This document shows positions 29,570 to 40,397 of a stretch of 64,000 nt of DNA, in pieces. Numbering within the stretch: position 1 is the stretch's first letter; every line of letters begins with the position of its first letter. The translations under genes were made by a program, and so were the position numbers. Source of the DNA: Bacteroidota bacterium (GTDB lineage: Bacteria; Bacteroidota; Bacteroidia; Bacteroidales; SZUA-534). The notes beneath the pieces were generated by a model, which ran no database searches, was not told where the DNA came from, and saw only the letters and a list, made by a program, of their open reading frames with translations. The stretch covers positions 48,714 through 112,713 of the forward strand of contig QKGS01000060.1 in assembly GCA_003250355.1 (NCBI GenBank), in the 5' to 3' direction.

Positions 29570-29875
29570 ATGAGCCAAAAAATCAGAATTAAATTAAAAT
29601 CTTACGATCACAACTTGGTTGACAAATCAGCTGAGAAAATCGTAAAGACTGTAAAGGCTACCGGTGCTGTTGTAAGTGGACCTATTCCACTTCCAACTCA
29701 TAGAAGAGTATTTACAGTATTGCGCTCTACCTTTGTTAATAAGAAGTCAAGAGAACAATTCGAATTGTCTTCTTATAAAAGGTTGTTAGATATCTATAGT
29801 ACAACAGCAAAAACTATAGATGCGTTGATGAAGCTTGAGTTACCAAGCGGTGTGGAAGTAGAAATTAAAGTGTGA
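29570..29875 (+). CDS. rpsJ: 30S ribosomal protein S10
   Basis: A 101-residue uS10, part of the small-subunit head and, with NusB, of antitermination complexes. It shows the conserved [10 protein letters not shown] start and the GPIPLPT loop. First gene of the S10 operon block, but joined to fusA by only nine bases, so the str and S10 groups are probably cotranscribed. Confidence 0.99.
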   Translation: MSQKIRIKLKSYDHNLVDKSAEKIVKTVKATGAVVSGPIPLPTHRRVFTVLRSTFVNKKSREQFELSSYKRLLDIYSTTAKTIDALMKLELPSGVEVEIKV

Positions 29876-29894
29876 TCAAAATTAATTTAGGAAA

Positions 29895-30509
29895 ATGGCC
29901 GGATTAATTGGTAGAAAAATTGGAATGACATCAGTCTTTAGTGCCGAGGGGAAAAACATCCCATGCACTGTGATTGAAGCTGGACCTTGTGTAGTTACAC
30001 AAGTGAAAACCGTTGAAAAAGACGGTTATGCTGCGGTTCAACTAGGGTATGCTGATAAAAAAGAGAAGCATGCAACAAAAGCCGAAGTTGGACACTTCAA
30101 AAAAGCTGATACTGCCCCAAAGGCAAAAGTAGCAGAGTTTGAAATTGAAGGAGAGCCCCAATTAGGGGATGTTCTAACCGTTGATTTATTCAACGATGAA
30201 TCATGGGTTGACATCACTGGAATATCGAAAGGTAAAGGTTTTCAGGGTGTAGTAAAACGCCATGGATTTGCAGGGGTAAACGATGCTACTCACGGGCAGC
30301 ATAACCGTTTAAGAGCTCCCGGTTCGTTAGGTGCATCATCGTATCCTGCACGTGTATTCAAAGGAATGCGTATGGCCGGTCGTACAGGTGGTGACAAAGT
30401 GAAAGTATTGTCTCTTAAGGTTGTTAAAGTAATTCCTGAGAGCAATTTATTGTTGGTTAAAGGATCTGTACCAGGTCCTAAAGGTGGATATTTAATAATT
30501 GAGGAGTAA
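29895..30509 (+). CDS. rplC: 50S ribosomal protein L3
   Basis: A 204-residue uL3, an early assembly protein near the peptidyl transferase centre. [13 protein letters not shown] at the start and the [13 protein letters not shown] and PGRT-like regions ([13 protein letters not shown]) are typical. Its stop overlaps the start of rplD by one base (TAATG), suggesting translational coupling. Confidence 0.99.
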   Translation: MAGLIGRKIGMTSVFSAEGKNIPCTVIEAGPCVVTQVKTVEKDGYAAVQLGYADKKEKHATKAEVGHFKKADTAPKAKVAEFEIEGEPQLGDVLTVDLFNDESWVDITGISKGKGFQGVVKRHGFAGVNDATHGQHNRLRAPGSLGASSYPARVFKGMRMAGRTGGDKVKVLSLKVVKVIPESNLLLVKGSVPGPKGGYLIIEE

Positions 30510-31135
30510 TGGAATTAGTTGTTTTAGACCGTACAGGTAAAGATACCGGAAAAAAAGTGGTGCTGAATGATTCCATCTATGCAATCGAACCTAACGATCA
30601 TGCAATTTATTTAGATGTGAAACAATACCTGGCAAATCAGCGTCAGGGCACACATAAAGCGAAAGAACGTGCTGAAATAGCAGGTAGTACTCGCAAAATT
30701 AAGAAACAAAAGGGAACAGGTACAGCTCGTGCCGGAAGTATTAAAAGCCCTGTGTTTAAAGGTGGAGGTCGTGTATTCGGACCAAGACCTCGTAACTATG
30801 GTTTTAAATTGAACAAGAAATTAAAGCAAGTTGCTCGTAAATCAGCTTTAGCTTATAAAGCAAAAGCTAATGTTATTACAGTAGTAGAAGACTTTACTTT
30901 CGAGGCTCCAAAAACTAAGGAGTATGTTTCTTTACTGACTAACCTTAAAGTTAACGATAAAAAATCGTTAATTGTTATTGCAGATACCGATAAGAATGTA
31001 TATTTATCGTCGCGTAACATTAAGGGAACAGAAGTGATTACAGCAAAAGAACTTAATACATTCAAAATTATGAATGCAAGTTCAATTGTAATGACTGAAA
31101 AATCTTTAGGTGTAATTGAATCGATTTTAGCATAA
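30509..31135 (+). CDS. rplD: 50S ribosomal protein L4
   Basis: A 208-residue uL4, which lines the peptide exit tunnel. The extended loop with [16 protein letters not shown] and [10 protein letters not shown] is visible at about residues 65-95. In E. coli L4 represses the S10 operon; whether it does so here is unknown. rplW follows after 16 bases containing an unusually good Shine-Dalgarno. Confidence 0.99.
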   Translation: MELVVLDRTGKDTGKKVVLNDSIYAIEPNDHAIYLDVKQYLANQRQGTHKAKERAEIAGSTRKIKKQKGTGTARAGSIKSPVFKGGGRVFGPRPRNYGFKLNKKLKQVARKSALAYKAKANVITVVEDFTFEAPKTKEYVSLLTNLKVNDKKSLIVIADTDKNVYLSSRNIKGTEVITAKELNTFKIMNASSIVMTEKSLGVIESILA

Positions 31136-31137
31136 AA

Positions 31138-31143
31138 AGGAGG
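31138..31143 (+). promoter_or_regulatory. Strong Shine-Dalgarno before rplW
   Basis: AGGAGG lies eight bases before the rplW ATG. Almost no other gene in the window has such a site, as expected for Bacteroidota, where the 16S tail is largely sequestered; so this one is unusual. Confidence 0.75.
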
Positions 31144-31151
31144 AGAGAGTC

Positions 31152-31442
31152 ATGGATGTAATTATTAAACCATTGATAACAGAGAAAATGACGGCTCAGA
31201 GCGAAAAAATGAACCGTTATGGATTTATGGTAAATCGAAATGCCAATAAGTTACAGATTCGCAAAGCTGTTGAAGAGTTATATGGTGTTAAAGTTGACAC
31301 AGTAAACACAATGCGTTATGGAGGTAAATTAAAATCACGTTACACTAAAACAGGTTTTGTTCAAGGTAAAACAAATGCTTATAAAAAAGCAATAGTAACC
31401 CTTGCAGACGGTGAAGTGATTGATTTTTATAGCAATATATAG
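31152..31442 (+). CDS. rplW: 50S ribosomal protein L23
   Basis: A 96-residue uL23, located at the tunnel exit where signal recognition particle and trigger factor dock. It shows the PLITEKMT start and the VEELYGVKVDTVNTM segment. The strong AGGAGG upstream is exceptional in this window. Confidence 0.98.
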   Translation: MDVIIKPLITEKMTAQSEKMNRYGFMVNRNANKLQIRKAVEELYGVKVDTVNTMRYGGKLKSRYTKTGFVQGKTNAYKKAIVTLADGEVIDFYSNI

Positions 31443-31457
31443 ACAGATTAGAAGAAG

Positions 31458-32282
31458 ATGGCTGTTAGAAAAATGAAACCCGTTACACCGGGTCAGAGAC
31501 ACAAAATTGTTAGCGACTTTGAGGCGGTAACAAAAGGAACACCTGAAAAATCATTGTTAAGTCCTAAAATTAAAACAGGAGGTAGAGATAATACCGGTAA
31601 AATGACAATGAGATATATAGGTGGAGGACACAAAAAACGCTATCGTGTAATCGACTTCAAAAGAAATAAGGATGGTATTTCCGGAATAGTTAAATCTATT
31701 GAGTACGATCCAAATAGAAGTGCACGAATTGCGTTAATCTATTATGTAGATGGTGAGAAACGCTACATTATTGCACCAAATGGCTTACAAGTAGGACAAG
31801 AAATCCTATCAGGAAACGGAGTTGCTCCTGAGATAGGAAACACATTATTCCTATCTGAAATACCATTGGGAACAATTATTCATAATATAGAGCTACAACC
31901 AAATGGTGGTGCTGTAATGGCGCGTAGTGCCGGAGCATACGCACAGTTAACATCACGCGATGGTAAATATGCTACAATTAAACTTCCTTCTGGTGAAGTA
32001 CGTATGGTACTTATTACTTGTCGTGCTACCATTGGTTCAGTAGGTAATACTGACCATGCATTAGAGAGATCAGGTAAAGCAGGACGCTCACGTTGGCAAG
32101 GTCGCAGACCTCGTGTACGTGGTGTTGTTATGAACCCTGTTGATCACCCAATGGGTGGTGGTGAAGGACGTTCTTCTGGAGGTCACCCTCGTTCGCGTAA
32201 AGGTATACCTGCTAAAGGTTATAAGACTCGTGCGCCTAAGAAGCAGTCAAATAAGTTAATTGTTGAAAGAAGGAAAAAATAG
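31458..32282 (+). CDS. rplB: 50S ribosomal protein L2
   Basis: A 274-residue uL2, needed for subunit joining and peptidyl transfer. The C-terminal [17 protein letters not shown] region, containing the conserved functional histidine, is intact. It lies between rplW and rpsS in standard S10 order. Confidence 0.99.
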   Translation: MAVRKMKPVTPGQRHKIVSDFEAVTKGTPEKSLLSPKIKTGGRDNTGKMTMRYIGGGHKKRYRVIDFKRNKDGISGIVKSIEYDPNRSARIALIYYVDGEKRYIIAPNGLQVGQEILSGNGVAPEIGNTLFLSEIPLGTIIHNIELQPNGGAVMARSAGAYAQLTSRDGKYATIKLPSGEVRMVLITCRATIGSVGNTDHALERSGKAGRSRWQGRRPRVRGVVMNPVDHPMGGGEGRSSGGHPRSRKGIPAKGYKTRAPKKQSNKLIVERRKK

Positions 32283-32288
32283 AATATT

Positions 32289-32555
32289 ATGAGTCGTTCG
32301 TTAAAAAAAGGCCCTTTCATTCATTATAAACTTGAAAAACGAGTTTTAGACATGAATGAGTCAGGTAAAAAAAGTGTTATTAAAACATGGTCGAGGGCTT
32401 CAATGATATCTCCTGATTTTGTTGGACATACTATTGCAGTTCACACTGGTAACCGTTTTGTTCCTGTATATGTTACAGAGAATATGGTAGGTCATAAGCT
32501 TGGTGAATTTGCACCAACCCGTCAATTTAAGGGTCATGGAGGTAAGAAAAAATAA
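32289..32555 (+). CDS. rpsS: 30S ribosomal protein S19
   Basis: An 88-residue uS19 of the small-subunit head, contacting the A-site finger of 23S rRNA. It starts [10 protein letters not shown] and carries [15 protein letters not shown], both typical. Six bases separate it from rplB. Confidence 0.99.
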   Translation: MSRSLKKGPFIHYKLEKRVLDMNESGKKSVIKTWSRASMISPDFVGHTIAVHTGNRFVPVYVTENMVGHKLGEFAPTRQFKGHGGKKK

Positions 32556-32573
32556 TCTTTAAATTGAGTTAAA

Positions 32574-32984
32574 ATGGGTGCAAGAAAAAGAATTAAAGCT
32601 GAACAGATAAAAGAGCAGAAGAGAAGCACTTACGTAGCTCGATTACGTAACTGCCCAACTTCTCCGCGAAAAATGCGCTTAGTTGCAGATATGGTTCGTG
32701 GTGCAGAAGTTAACAAAGCTTTAGATATGCTACGTTATTGTCCGAAAGAGGCTGCAGGAAAAGTTGAAAAGCTATTAATGTCTGCAATCGCTAACTGGCA
32801 AATTAAAAATGAAGGAATCCGTATAGAGGAATCTGACTTATATGTGAAAGAGATTTATGTTGATTCGGCGCGTCAGCTTAAGCGTTTACGTCCAGCTCCA
32901 CAAGGTAGAGGGTATCGTATTAGAAAGCGTTCAAACCATGTAACATTGGTTGTGGATAGCCGCGACAATAATAAAAACGAATAA
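32574..32984 (+). CDS. rplV: 50S ribosomal protein L22
   Basis: A 136-residue uL22 whose hairpin lines the exit tunnel and binds macrolides. The family core begins at about residue 20 ([22 protein letters not shown]), and the hairpin is in the [18 protein letters not shown] region. The N-terminal extension is common in Bacteroidota. Confidence 0.98.
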   Translation: MGARKRIKAEQIKEQKRSTYVARLRNCPTSPRKMRLVADMVRGAEVNKALDMLRYCPKEAAGKVEKLLMSAIANWQIKNEGIRIEESDLYVKEIYVDSARQLKRLRPAPQGRGYRIRKRSNHVTLVVDSRDNNKNE

Positions 32985-32995
32985 TAGAGTATTAG

Positions 32996-33706
32996 ATGGG
33001 ACAGAAAACTAATCCGATAGGAAACAGACTAGGAATCATCAAAGGATGGGATTCAAACTGGTTTGGTGGAAAAGATTATTCTGAGAAAATTGTTGAAGAC
33101 AATAAAATCAGAAAATACTTATATGCTCGTTTAGCTAAAGCTAGTGTATCGGCCATCGTTATTGAGCGCACGCTAAAACTGATAACAATTACTGTTAATA
33201 CTGCTCGTCCGGGTATTATTATTGGTAAAGGTGGTCAGGAAGTTGATAAGTTGAAAGAGGAGCTTAAGAAAATCACTAAGAAAGAAGTACAAATCAATAT
33301 CTTTGAAATAAAGAGACCTGAATTAGATGCTTTCTTAGTAGGTAGTAATATTGCTCGTCAGTTAGAAGGTCGTGTTTCTTACCGTAGAGCCATAAAAATG
33401 GCTATTGCTTCATCAATGAGAATGGGGGCAGAAGGTATTAAGATCCAAATATCTGGTAGACTAGGCGGTGCTGAAATGGCACGTGCTGAGATTTACAAAG
33501 AGGGACGTATTCCTTTGCACACTCTAAGAGCTGATATTGATTATGCTCTAGTAGAAGCATTAACTAAAGTAGGTTTGCTTGGCGTAAAAGTTTGGATATG
33601 TAAAGGTGAAATTTACGGAAAACGTGATTTGTCACCGAATATCGGAGCAGTGAGCAGCACACCGAACAGTAAAAAAGGTGGAAATAGAAAACAACGTAGG
33701 AAATAA
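32996..33706 (+). CDS. rpsC: 30S ribosomal protein S3
   Basis: A 236-residue uS3 at the mRNA entry channel. The KH-domain signature [15 protein letters not shown] and the [14 protein letters not shown] segment are visible. Normal position between rplV and rplP. Confidence 0.99.
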   Translation: MGQKTNPIGNRLGIIKGWDSNWFGGKDYSEKIVEDNKIRKYLYARLAKASVSAIVIERTLKLITITVNTARPGIIIGKGGQEVDKLKEELKKITKKEVQINIFEIKRPELDAFLVGSNIARQLEGRVSYRRAIKMAIASSMRMGAEGIKIQISGRLGGAEMARAEIYKEGRIPLHTLRADIDYALVEALTKVGLLGVKVWICKGEIYGKRDLSPNIGAVSSTPNSKKGGNRKQRRK

Positions 33707-33726
33707 TCGTTAAAAGAAATTAAGAA

Positions 33727-34155
33727 ATGTTACAGCCAAAGAAAACGAAATTCCGTCGTATGCAGAAAGGGCGTATGAAGGGAAACGCAAATCGTGGTAA
33801 CCAATTGGCGTTTGGTTCGTTCGGAATCAAGTCATTGGAAGAAACATGGATTACCGGAAGACAGATAGAGGCTGCACGTCAAGCTGTGACTCGTTACATG
33901 AAGCGTGAAGGTCAGATTTGGATTCGTATATTCCCCGACAAGCCTATTACTAAAAAACCTGCAGAGGTAAGGATGGGTAAGGGTAAAGGTGCTCCGGAAG
34001 GATTCGTTGCACCGGTATCTCCAGGTCGTATGATCATTGAAGCAGAAGGTGTTCCTTATGAAGTAGCTAAAGAAGCTCTTCGTTTAGCAGCACAAAAACT
34101 TCCGATCAAGACTAAGTTTGTTGTGAGAAGAGATTATGTGGAATCAGAAAGTTAA
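33727..34155 (+). CDS. rplP: 50S ribosomal protein L16
   Basis: A 142-residue uL16, contacting the A-site tRNA in the large subunit. [19 protein letters not shown] at the start and the [15 protein letters not shown] segment identify it. Length standard. Confidence 0.99.
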   Translation: MLQPKKTKFRRMQKGRMKGNANRGNQLAFGSFGIKSLEETWITGRQIEAARQAVTRYMKREGQIWIRIFPDKPITKKPAEVRMGKGKGAPEGFVAPVSPGRMIIEAEGVPYEVAKEALRLAAQKLPIKTKFVVRRDYVESES

Positions 34156-34161
34156 TGAGCA

Positions 34162-34362
34162 ATGAAGAGTTCGGAAATTAAGGAATTAACAGATAAGGAA
34201 ATCAACGAAAAAGTTGATGATCTAAAAAATGTATTGACCCGTATGAGGATCAATCATGCAGTATCTCCTTTAGATAATCCTAATAAGATTACAGATACTA
34301 AGAAAGATATTGCTCGTTTGAAGACTGAGATGAGAAAGAGACAGTTAAATGAGAACAAATAA
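34162..34362 (+). CDS. rpmC: 50S ribosomal protein L29
   Basis: A 66-residue uL29, a small two-helix protein at the tunnel exit. It shows the [11 protein letters not shown] start and the [14 protein letters not shown]-terminal helix. It sits between rplP and rpsQ as expected. Confidence 0.96.
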   Translation: MKSSEIKELTDKEINEKVDDLKNVLTRMRINHAVSPLDNPNKITDTKKDIARLKTEMRKRQLNENK

Positions 34363-34370
34363 TTACGGAG

Positions 34371-34631
34371 ATGGAAAATAATAGAAACTTACGTAAAGAA
34401 AGAATAGGAGTAGTAGTTAGCAACAAAATGGAGAAAACTATTACAGTAGCTATCCACCGTAAAGAAAAGCATCCTATCTACGGAAAATTTGTTAACAAAA
34501 CTACCAAATTACATGCTGCTGATGATCAGAATACATGTAACATTGGTGATACTGTTCGCATTATGGAGACAAGGCCACTTAGTAAAACTAAGAGCTGGAG
34601 ATTAGTAGAAGTTATTGAAAGAGCTAAGTAA
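34371..34631 (+). CDS. rpsQ: 30S ribosomal protein S17
   Basis: An 86-residue uS17, an early-binding small-subunit protein. [19 protein letters not shown] and the [17 protein letters not shown] segment are diagnostic. Two bases separate it from rplN. Confidence 0.99.
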   Translation: MENNRNLRKERIGVVVSNKMEKTITVAIHRKEKHPIYGKFVNKTTKLHAADDQNTCNIGDTVRIMETRPLSKTKSWRLVEVIERAK

Positions 34632-34633
34632 TC

Positions 34634-34999
34634 ATGATACAATCAGAAACTAGATTAACCGTAGCTGATAACAGTGGAGCAAAAACTGCTCTTGTTATTA
34701 ATGTATTAGGCGGTTCAAAAAAGAGATATGCTACAGTTGGCGATAAAATTGTTGTAACTGTAAAGAGTGCTTTACCTGGTGGTGATATGAAAAAAGGTAC
34801 TGTAAGTCGTGCAGTAGTTGTTCGTACTAAAAAAGAGATAAAAAGAGCCGATGGTTCTTACATTCGCTTCGACGACAACGCTTGCGTATTGCTTAACAAT
34901 GCCGGTGAGATGCGTGGAACAAGGATTTTTGGACCTGTATCACGCGAATTGCGTGACGGGTTTATGAAAATTGTTTCATTAGCTCCTGAAGTATTATAA
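34634..34999 (+). CDS. rplN: 50S ribosomal protein L14
   Basis: A 121-residue uL14 at the subunit interface. It begins [17 protein letters not shown], the family signature, and ends ISLAPEVL-like (IVSLAPEVL). First gene of the spc block. Confidence 0.99.
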   Translation: MIQSETRLTVADNSGAKTALVINVLGGSKKRYATVGDKIVVTVKSALPGGDMKKGTVSRAVVVRTKKEIKRADGSYIRFDDNACVLLNNAGEMRGTRIFGPVSRELRDGFMKIVSLAPEVL

Positions 35000-35019
35000 T
35001 AAAAAAAACTCGAATTACG

Positions 35020-35343
35020 ATGCGTAAAAAACTGCATATAAAGAAAGGAGATAACGTTATAGTAATCAGTGGAGAGTCAAAAGGACAGAAAGGTAAAGTT
35101 CTTGATGTAATCGCTGACAAACAACGTGCTATCGTAGAGGGGGTTAATATGGTGTCGAAACACTCAAAACCCAATGCTGAGAATCCGCAAGGAGGTATAA
35201 TTAAGCAAGAAGCAGCTATACATATTTCAAACTTAATGTTGGTTGACCCATCAAATGGTGAGCCTACACGTATTGGAAGAAAGCTGAACGATAAAGGAAA
35301 TTTAGTAAGGTATTCTAAAAAAACGGGAGAGGAGATTAAGTAA
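35020..35343 (+). CDS. rplX: 50S ribosomal protein L24
   Basis: A 107-residue uL24, an assembly initiator for the large subunit with a KOW motif ([20 protein letters not shown], residues 6-25). Its stop overlaps the rplE start by one base (TAATG). Confidence 0.98.
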   Translation: MRKKLHIKKGDNVIVISGESKGQKGKVLDVIADKQRAIVEGVNMVSKHSKPNAENPQGGIIKQEAAIHISNLMLVDPSNGEPTRIGRKLNDKGNLVRYSKKTGEEIK

Positions 35344-35900
35344 TGAGTTACAAACCAACATTGCGTAAGAAATACGAAGAGGAGATAATTCCCGCCTTAA
35401 CTAAGGAATTTAGTTACAAGTCGAACATGCAAGTTCCTCGTTTAGAGAAAATTGTAATTAATCAGGGAGTAGGTAAAGCTATTGCCGATAAAAAAATTAT
35501 CGACGTTGCTGCTAATGAGATTGCTGCTATAACAGGTCAGAAGCCTATTAAGACTTTATCGAAAAAGGATATTTCAAACTTTAAGCTTCGTAAGAAAATG
35601 CCTATCGGTGTAAAGGTAACTTTACGTCGTGAAAAAATGTATGAGTTCTTAGAGCGTTTAATTGTTATTTCACTTCCACGTATACGTGACTTTAGAGGTG
35701 TAACCAGCAAACTTGACGGAAAAGGTAATTATACATTTGGTATTACAGAGCAAATTATTTTCCCGGAAATTGATATTGATAAAATCAGTACAATATTAGG
35801 TATGGATATTACATTTGTAACTTCTGCTAAAACCGACGAGGAAGGATATGCTTTATTAAGAGAATTTGGAATACCTTTTAAAAATCTTAAAAAGAACTAG
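35343..35900 (+). CDS. rplE: 50S ribosomal protein L5
   Basis: A 185-residue uL5 of the central protuberance, binding 5S rRNA. The [15 protein letters not shown] and [10 protein letters not shown] segments are visible. Its start overlaps the rplX stop, so coupling is likely. Confidence 0.99.
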   Translation: MSYKPTLRKKYEEEIIPALTKEFSYKSNMQVPRLEKIVINQGVGKAIADKKIIDVAANEIAAITGQKPIKTLSKKDISNFKLRKKMPIGVKVTLRREKMYEFLERLIVISLPRIRDFRGVTSKLDGKGNYTFGITEQIIFPEIDIDKISTILGMDITFVTSAKTDEEGYALLREFGIPFKNLKKN

Positions 35901-35903
35901 ATT

Positions 35904-36173
35904 ATGGCTAAGGAATCAATGAAAGCCCGTGAGGTTAAGCGTGCTAAGCTAGTTGCAAAATATGCTAAAAAACGCGAGGCTTTAAAAGCTGAGGGAGATT
36001 ATGTAGGTCTTCAGAAATTACCAAAAAACTCTATGCCTATTCGTATGCACAACCGTTGCAGCCTTACAGGTCGTCCGAAAGGATATATGAGACAATTTGG
36101 AATTAGCAGGATTACATTCAGAGAAATGGCTCTTAAAGGGTTAATACCCGGAGTTAAAAAAGCAAGCTGGTAA
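35904..36173 (+). CDS. rpsN: 30S ribosomal protein S14 (zinc-free form)
   Basis: An 89-residue uS14 of the long type. The C-terminal [22 protein letters not shown] is typical. Only one Cys is present, so the zinc-binding CxxC pairs of the short (C+) form are absent; this is the zinc-independent version. Position between rplE and rpsH is standard. Confidence 0.98.
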   Translation: MAKESMKAREVKRAKLVAKYAKKREALKAEGDYVGLQKLPKNSMPIRMHNRCSLTGRPKGYMRQFGISRITFREMALKGLIPGVKKASW

Positions 36174-36192
36174 TAAGTTAAAGATAAGGAAA

Positions 36193-36591
36193 ATGACAGA
36201 TACAATAGCAGATTTTCTTACTCGTATCAGAAATGCTCAGATGGCAAAGCACAAAGTAGTAGAAGTGCCTGCTTCGAACATTCGTAAGAATATCACAAAA
36301 ATCCTTTTTGATCAGGGATATATATTGAACTATAAGTTCGATGATGAGAATGGTCCACAGGGAACAATTAAAATTGCATTAAAATACAATGCTGAGACAA
36401 AACAGCCTGTAATTAAAAAATTGCAACGTGTAAGTTCACCTGGTTTAAGACAATATAAAGGCGCAAAAGAATTACCACGTGTACTAAACGGTTTAGGTAT
36501 TGCTATTATCTCTACTCCACAAGGAGTATTAACCGATAAAGAGGCAAGAGCTAAAAACGTAGGTGGTGAAGTATTATGTTACGTTTATTAA
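36193..36591 (+). CDS. rpsH: 30S ribosomal protein S8
   Basis: A 132-residue uS8, binding the central 16S domain. [14 protein letters not shown] at the start and the [13 protein letters not shown] segment near the end are typical. In E. coli S8 represses the spc operon; no such target structure was looked for in detail here. Confidence 0.99.
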   Translation: MTDTIADFLTRIRNAQMAKHKVVEVPASNIRKNITKILFDQGYILNYKFDDENGPQGTIKIALKYNAETKQPVIKKLQRVSSPGLRQYKGAKELPRVLNGLGIAIISTPQGVLTDKEARAKNVGGEVLCYVY

Positions 36592-36612
36592 TATTTTATT
36601 AAAGTATAAAGA

Positions 36613-37164
36613 ATGTCACGAATAGGAAAATTACCTGTAGCTATACCAAACAGTGTTACTGTAACAGTAAATAACAATTTGGTATCAGTAAAAGGGCCCA
36701 AGGGAGAACTTGCTCAGCAAGTACATCCTGACATTACAGTAAACATCGCTGACGGAGCTCTAACAGTAGAGCGTCCTTCTGATTCTAAAGAGCACCGTTC
36801 ATTACACGGCTTATATCGTTCTTTAATCAGTAATATGGTGGTTGGTGTTTCTGAAGGGTACACAATTGAGATGGAATTTGTTGGTGTAGGTTATCGTGCC
36901 GAAACAAATGGACAAGTTTTGGAATTGAGTCTTGGATACTCACATAACATCTTCTTCGAATTGCCAAAAGAAGTTAAAGCTGAAGCCAAAACAGAACGCC
37001 GCGAGGCTCCAAAATTGAAGCTTGAAAGTTGCGATAAGCAATTAATTGGTCATGTTGCAGCGAAAATTAGAAGCTTCAGACCACCTGAGCCTTACAAAGG
37101 AAAAGGTATTTTATTTAAAGGTGAACAAATAAGAAGAAAAGCTGGTAAATCTGCTGGTAAATAA
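36613..37164 (+). CDS. rplF: 50S ribosomal protein L6
   Basis: A 183-residue uL6 near the factor-binding site. It starts MSRIGKLPVAIP and carries the C-terminal PPEPYKGKGI signature. Length and position are standard. Confidence 0.99.
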   Translation: MSRIGKLPVAIPNSVTVTVNNNLVSVKGPKGELAQQVHPDITVNIADGALTVERPSDSKEHRSLHGLYRSLISNMVVGVSEGYTIEMEFVGVGYRAETNGQVLELSLGYSHNIFFELPKEVKAEAKTERREAPKLKLESCDKQLIGHVAAKIRSFRPPEPYKGKGILFKGEQIRRKAGKSAGK

Positions 37165-37185
37165 ACTCTTGTAAAAATTTAAGTT

Positions 37186-37542
37186 ATGGCTTTTAGTAAG
37201 CGTTTAAGAAGACAAAAGATTAAAGAGAGTATCCGTTCTAAAGTAGAAGGATCAGGAGAAATGCCTCGTATGAGCGTATTCCGCAGCAATAAACATATTT
37301 CTGTGCAAATAATAAACGATTTAACAGGAGCTACGTTAGCTGCTGCTTCATCGCAATGTAAAGAAATGGCTGATTTTAAGGGAACAAAACTTGAGCAGGC
37401 TAAGAAAGTAGGTGAAATGATTTCAAAGGCAGCTACTGATAAAGGTATATCAACTGTAGTATATGACCGTAACGGTTATTTATTCCATGGTAGAGTTAAA
37501 GCTTTAGCAGATGCAGCACGTGAAGGAGGACTTAAATTTTAA
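37186..37542 (+). CDS. rplR: 50S ribosomal protein L18
   Basis: A 118-residue uL18 that binds 5S rRNA with L5. The [18 protein letters not shown] segment and the [24 protein letters not shown] end are diagnostic. Followed by rpsE after five bases. Confidence 0.99.
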   Translation: MAFSKRLRRQKIKESIRSKVEGSGEMPRMSVFRSNKHISVQIINDLTGATLAAASSQCKEMADFKGTKLEQAKKVGEMISKAATDKGISTVVYDRNGYLFHGRVKALADAAREGGLKF

Positions 37543-37547
37543 TAATC

Positions 37548-38060
37548 ATGGCTAGTATCAGAAAAATAAAAACTACTGATCTTGAGTTAAAAGATCGCTT
37601 AGTTGCAATTAATCGTGTAACTAAAGTAACAAAAGGTGGACGTACTTTTAGCTTTTCTGCTATTGTAGTAGTAGGAAACGAAAACGGTATTGTAGGCCAT
37701 GGTTTAGGTAAGGCAAACGAAGTAACAACTGCTATAAGCAAAGGTATTGAAGATGCGAAGAAGAATTTAATAAAAGTTCCTGTTATAAACGGAACTCTTC
37801 CTCACAGAGAAGATGCAAGCTTTGGCGGTGCTGATATTTTTGTTGCTCCTGCTTCACACGGTACCGGTGTAAAAGCCGGAGGTGCTATGCGTGCAGTGCT
37901 AGAGAGTGTTGGTGTGAAAGATTGTTTAGCAAAGTCTAAAGGTTCTTCAAACCCACACAACGTAGTAAAAGCAACAATTGAAGCATTACTTAAAATTCGT
38001 GACGCTTATTCAGTATCGAACGAGCGTGGCGTATCATTAGAAAAAGTGTTTAAAGGATAA
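37548..38060 (+). CDS. rpsE: 30S ribosomal protein S5
   Basis: A 170-residue uS5 at the mRNA entry channel, important for accuracy. [19 protein letters not shown] and the [16 protein letters not shown] segment are visible. Position between rplR and rpmD is standard. Confidence 0.99.
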   Translation: MASIRKIKTTDLELKDRLVAINRVTKVTKGGRTFSFSAIVVVGNENGIVGHGLGKANEVTTAISKGIEDAKKNLIKVPVINGTLPHREDASFGGADIFVAPASHGTGVKAGGAMRAVLESVGVKDCLAKSKGSSNPHNVVKATIEALLKIRDAYSVSNERGVSLEKVFKG

Positions 38061-38073
38061 ATTTTTTAAAATC

Positions 38074-38256
38074 ATGGCTAAATACCGTATTACACAAATT
38101 AAAAGTAAAATTGGTAGCACACAGCGCCAAAAGAATACTTTAGAGGCTCTTGGTTTAAGAAAGATTAATCAATCTGTAGAACACGAAGGTACGCCTCAAA
38201 TAATGGGAATGATAAATAAAGTTAATCACCTGGTTTCTTTCGAGGAAATTAAATAA
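38074..38256 (+). CDS. rpmD: 50S ribosomal protein L30
   Basis: A 60-residue uL30. The KSKIGSTQRQKNTLEALGLRK segment is diagnostic, and the length is normal. It is present between rpsE and rplO, unlike in some bacteria that have lost it. Confidence 0.98.
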   Translation: MAKYRITQIKSKIGSTQRQKNTLEALGLRKINQSVEHEGTPQIMGMINKVNHLVSFEEIK

Positions 38257-38269
38257 ATAACTTAAAGAG

Positions 38270-38716
38270 ATGAACTTAAGTAATTTAAAACCAGCTGCTG
38301 GTTCTATTAAATCAACTAAAAGGATTGGACGTGGAACCGGTTCTGGTCACGGAGGTACATCAACCCGTGGTCATAAAGGTGCCAAATCTCGTTCAGGTTA
38401 CTCAAGAAAGATCGGTTTCGAAGGTGGACAAATGCCATTGCAGCGTCGTGTTCCTAAATTCGGTTTCCGTAATATCAACAGAGTAGAGTATAAAGCTATC
38501 AACATAGGTGATTTGCAAAAGCTTGCTGAAGCTAAAGGTTTATCAGTTATTGACCTTGACACATTAATTAATAATGGGTTGGTATCAAAAAACGATAAAG
38601 TAAAAATTTTAGGTAATGGAAAACTTACTTTAAAATTAGAAGTAAAAGCAAATGCATTTTCAAAATCAGCAGTTGAAGCTATTGAAAAAGCTGAAGGCTC
38701 AGTAGTAACGTTATAA
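38270..38716 (+). CDS. rplO: 50S ribosomal protein L15
   Basis: A 148-residue uL15, a late assembly protein. The N-terminal glycine/arginine-rich arm ([18 protein letters not shown]) and [13 protein letters not shown] are typical. secY follows after 11 bases. Confidence 0.99.
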   Translation: MNLSNLKPAAGSIKSTKRIGRGTGSGHGGTSTRGHKGAKSRSGYSRKIGFEGGQMPLQRRVPKFGFRNINRVEYKAINIGDLQKLAEAKGLSVIDLDTLINNGLVSKNDKVKILGNGKLTLKLEVKANAFSKSAVEAIEKAEGSVVTL

Positions 38717-38727
38717 TTATTAATTGA

Positions 38728-40059
38728 ATGAAGCGATTTATTGAAACCTTAAGAAATATCTGGAAAATTGAAGATTTAAAAGCCCGTATATTAACAACAC
38801 TAGGCTTATTATTAATTTATCGTTTAGGTAGTAGAGTTGTATTGCCGGGTATCGATCCAAGCCAATTGGCAGCATTGAAGGATCAATCTGCCGGAGGTAT
38901 TCTAGGATTATTAGATATGTTCTCCGGAGGGGCTTTCTCTAATGCTTCTATTTTTGCTCTTGGTATAATGCCGTACATTTCGGCATCGATCGTTATCCAG
39001 TTATTGGGTATGGCAGTTCCTTATTTTCAGCGTTTACAGCGAGAGGGAGAAAGCGGACGCCGTAAAATGAATCAGATTACCAGGTATTTAACGTTAATAA
39101 TTTTGTTATTACAAGGTCCTAGTTATTTGGCTAACCTTCATGCACAATTACCGGCTTCTGCATTTGTAATATCAGGTTCATTTTTCACCATTACTTCAAT
39201 AGTAATACTAGCCTCAGGAACTATGTTTGTGATGTGGCTTGGTGAACGAATAACCGATAAGGGTATAGGTAATGGAATTTCAATAATAATAATGGTAGGC
39301 ATTATTGCCAAGTTACCATCGGCTTTATGGGTTGAGTTTTTATCGAGACTTAACGAACAAGGTGGCGGATTGGTAATGTTTATTGTTGAAATGCTTGCTT
39401 TAGCAGGAGTTGTAACACTTACAATATTGCTGATACAAGGTACAAGAAAAATACCTGTACAGTATGCTAAACGTATAGTAGGTAATAAGCAATATGGAGG
39501 CGTAAGACAATATATTCCATTAAAAGTAAATGCTTCTGGAGTAATGCCAATTATATTTGCTCAGGCTATTATGTTCTTACCTATTATTTTAGTAGGTTTT
39601 GCCGAAAGTGATACTGCAACCGGAGTTGCTGCTGCATTAGCAGATCCTACCGGATTTTGGTATAATTTACTTTCAGCATTCTTAATTGTTGTATTTACAT
39701 ATTTCTATACAGCAATTATTATTAATCCTACTCAAATGGCTGAGGATATGAAAAAGAACGGTGGTTTTATTCCCGGAGTTAAGCCCGGACGTAAAACTGT
39801 TGAGTTCTTAGATACAGTTATGTCACGTATAACATTACCGGGTTCAGTATTTCTTGCTTTGGTTGCCATTATGCCGGCCTTTGCAATGATAGCAGGTGTT
39901 GAAACATCATTTGCATACTTCTACGGTGGTACTTCATTATTAATTATGGTTGGTGTTGTGTTAGATACATTACAACAAATAGAAAGCCACTTATTAATGA
40001 GACATTACGACGGACTTATGAAGAGTGGAAGAATAAAAGGTGGTCGCGGAGCTATTTAG
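38728..40059 (+). CDS. secY: Protein translocase subunit SecY
   Basis: A 443-residue inner-membrane protein with ten predicted transmembrane helices, the channel of the Sec system through which signal-peptide proteins of this window would leave the cytoplasm. The GIMPYISASIVIQLL plug-adjacent segment, GNGISIIIMVGI and the NPTQMAEDMKKNGGFIPG loop are visible. It follows rplO directly; adk and map, often next, are missing and infA follows. Confidence 0.99.
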   Translation: MKRFIETLRNIWKIEDLKARILTTLGLLLIYRLGSRVVLPGIDPSQLAALKDQSAGGILGLLDMFSGGAFSNASIFALGIMPYISASIVIQLLGMAVPYFQRLQREGESGRRKMNQITRYLTLIILLLQGPSYLANLHAQLPASAFVISGSFFTITSIVILASGTMFVMWLGERITDKGIGNGISIIIMVGIIAKLPSALWVEFLSRLNEQGGGLVMFIVEMLALAGVVTLTILLIQGTRKIPVQYAKRIVGNKQYGGVRQYIPLKVNASGVMPIIFAQAIMFLPIILVGFAESDTATGVAAALADPTGFWYNLLSAFLIVVFTYFYTAIIINPTQMAEDMKKNGGFIPGVKPGRKTVEFLDTVMSRITLPGSVFLALVAIMPAFAMIAGVETSFAYFYGGTSLLIMVGVVLDTLQQIESHLLMRHYDGLMKSGRIKGGRGAI

Positions 40060-40096
40060 TTAGTCAAAAGAAGTTAGAATCAGAAAGGAATAAAGT

Positions 40097-40315
40097 ATGG
40101 CAAAACAAGCCTCAATAGAGCAAGACGGCACAATAATAGAAGCATTAAGTAATGCAATGTTCCGTGTAGAGCTTGAAAATGGACATGTAATAACAGCACA
40201 CATATCGGGTAAAATGCGTATGCACTATATAAAAATTTTACCGGGCGATAAAGTGAAGGTTGAAATGTCACCTTATGATTTAACAAAGGGAAGAATATCA
40301 TTCAGGTATAAATAA
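40097..40315 (+). CDS. infA: Translation initiation factor IF-1
   Basis: A 72-residue S1/OB-fold protein that binds the ribosomal A site during initiation. The typical [27 protein letters not shown] start, [16 protein letters not shown] and the C-terminal [11 protein letters not shown] confirm it. It links the spc and alpha blocks. Confidence 0.99.
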   Translation: MAKQASIEQDGTIIEALSNAMFRVELENGHVITAHISGKMRMHYIKILPGDKVKVEMSPYDLTKGRISFRYK

Positions 40316-40362
40316 AAGATGCAAGAAAAGGTAAGAGTGTCAAAGAGTTCAAAAATCTGTGA

Positions 40363-40370
40363 TACTTTTG
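40363..40370 (+). promoter_or_regulatory. Candidate internal -7 element before rpmJ
   Basis: TACTTTTG matches TAnnTTTG and is 27 bases before rpmJ, in the 82-base gap after infA. No clear -33 box is seen at the right distance. Confidence 0.4.
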
Positions 40371-40397
40371 CCTCAACTTGTTCAAAAACATACAATT

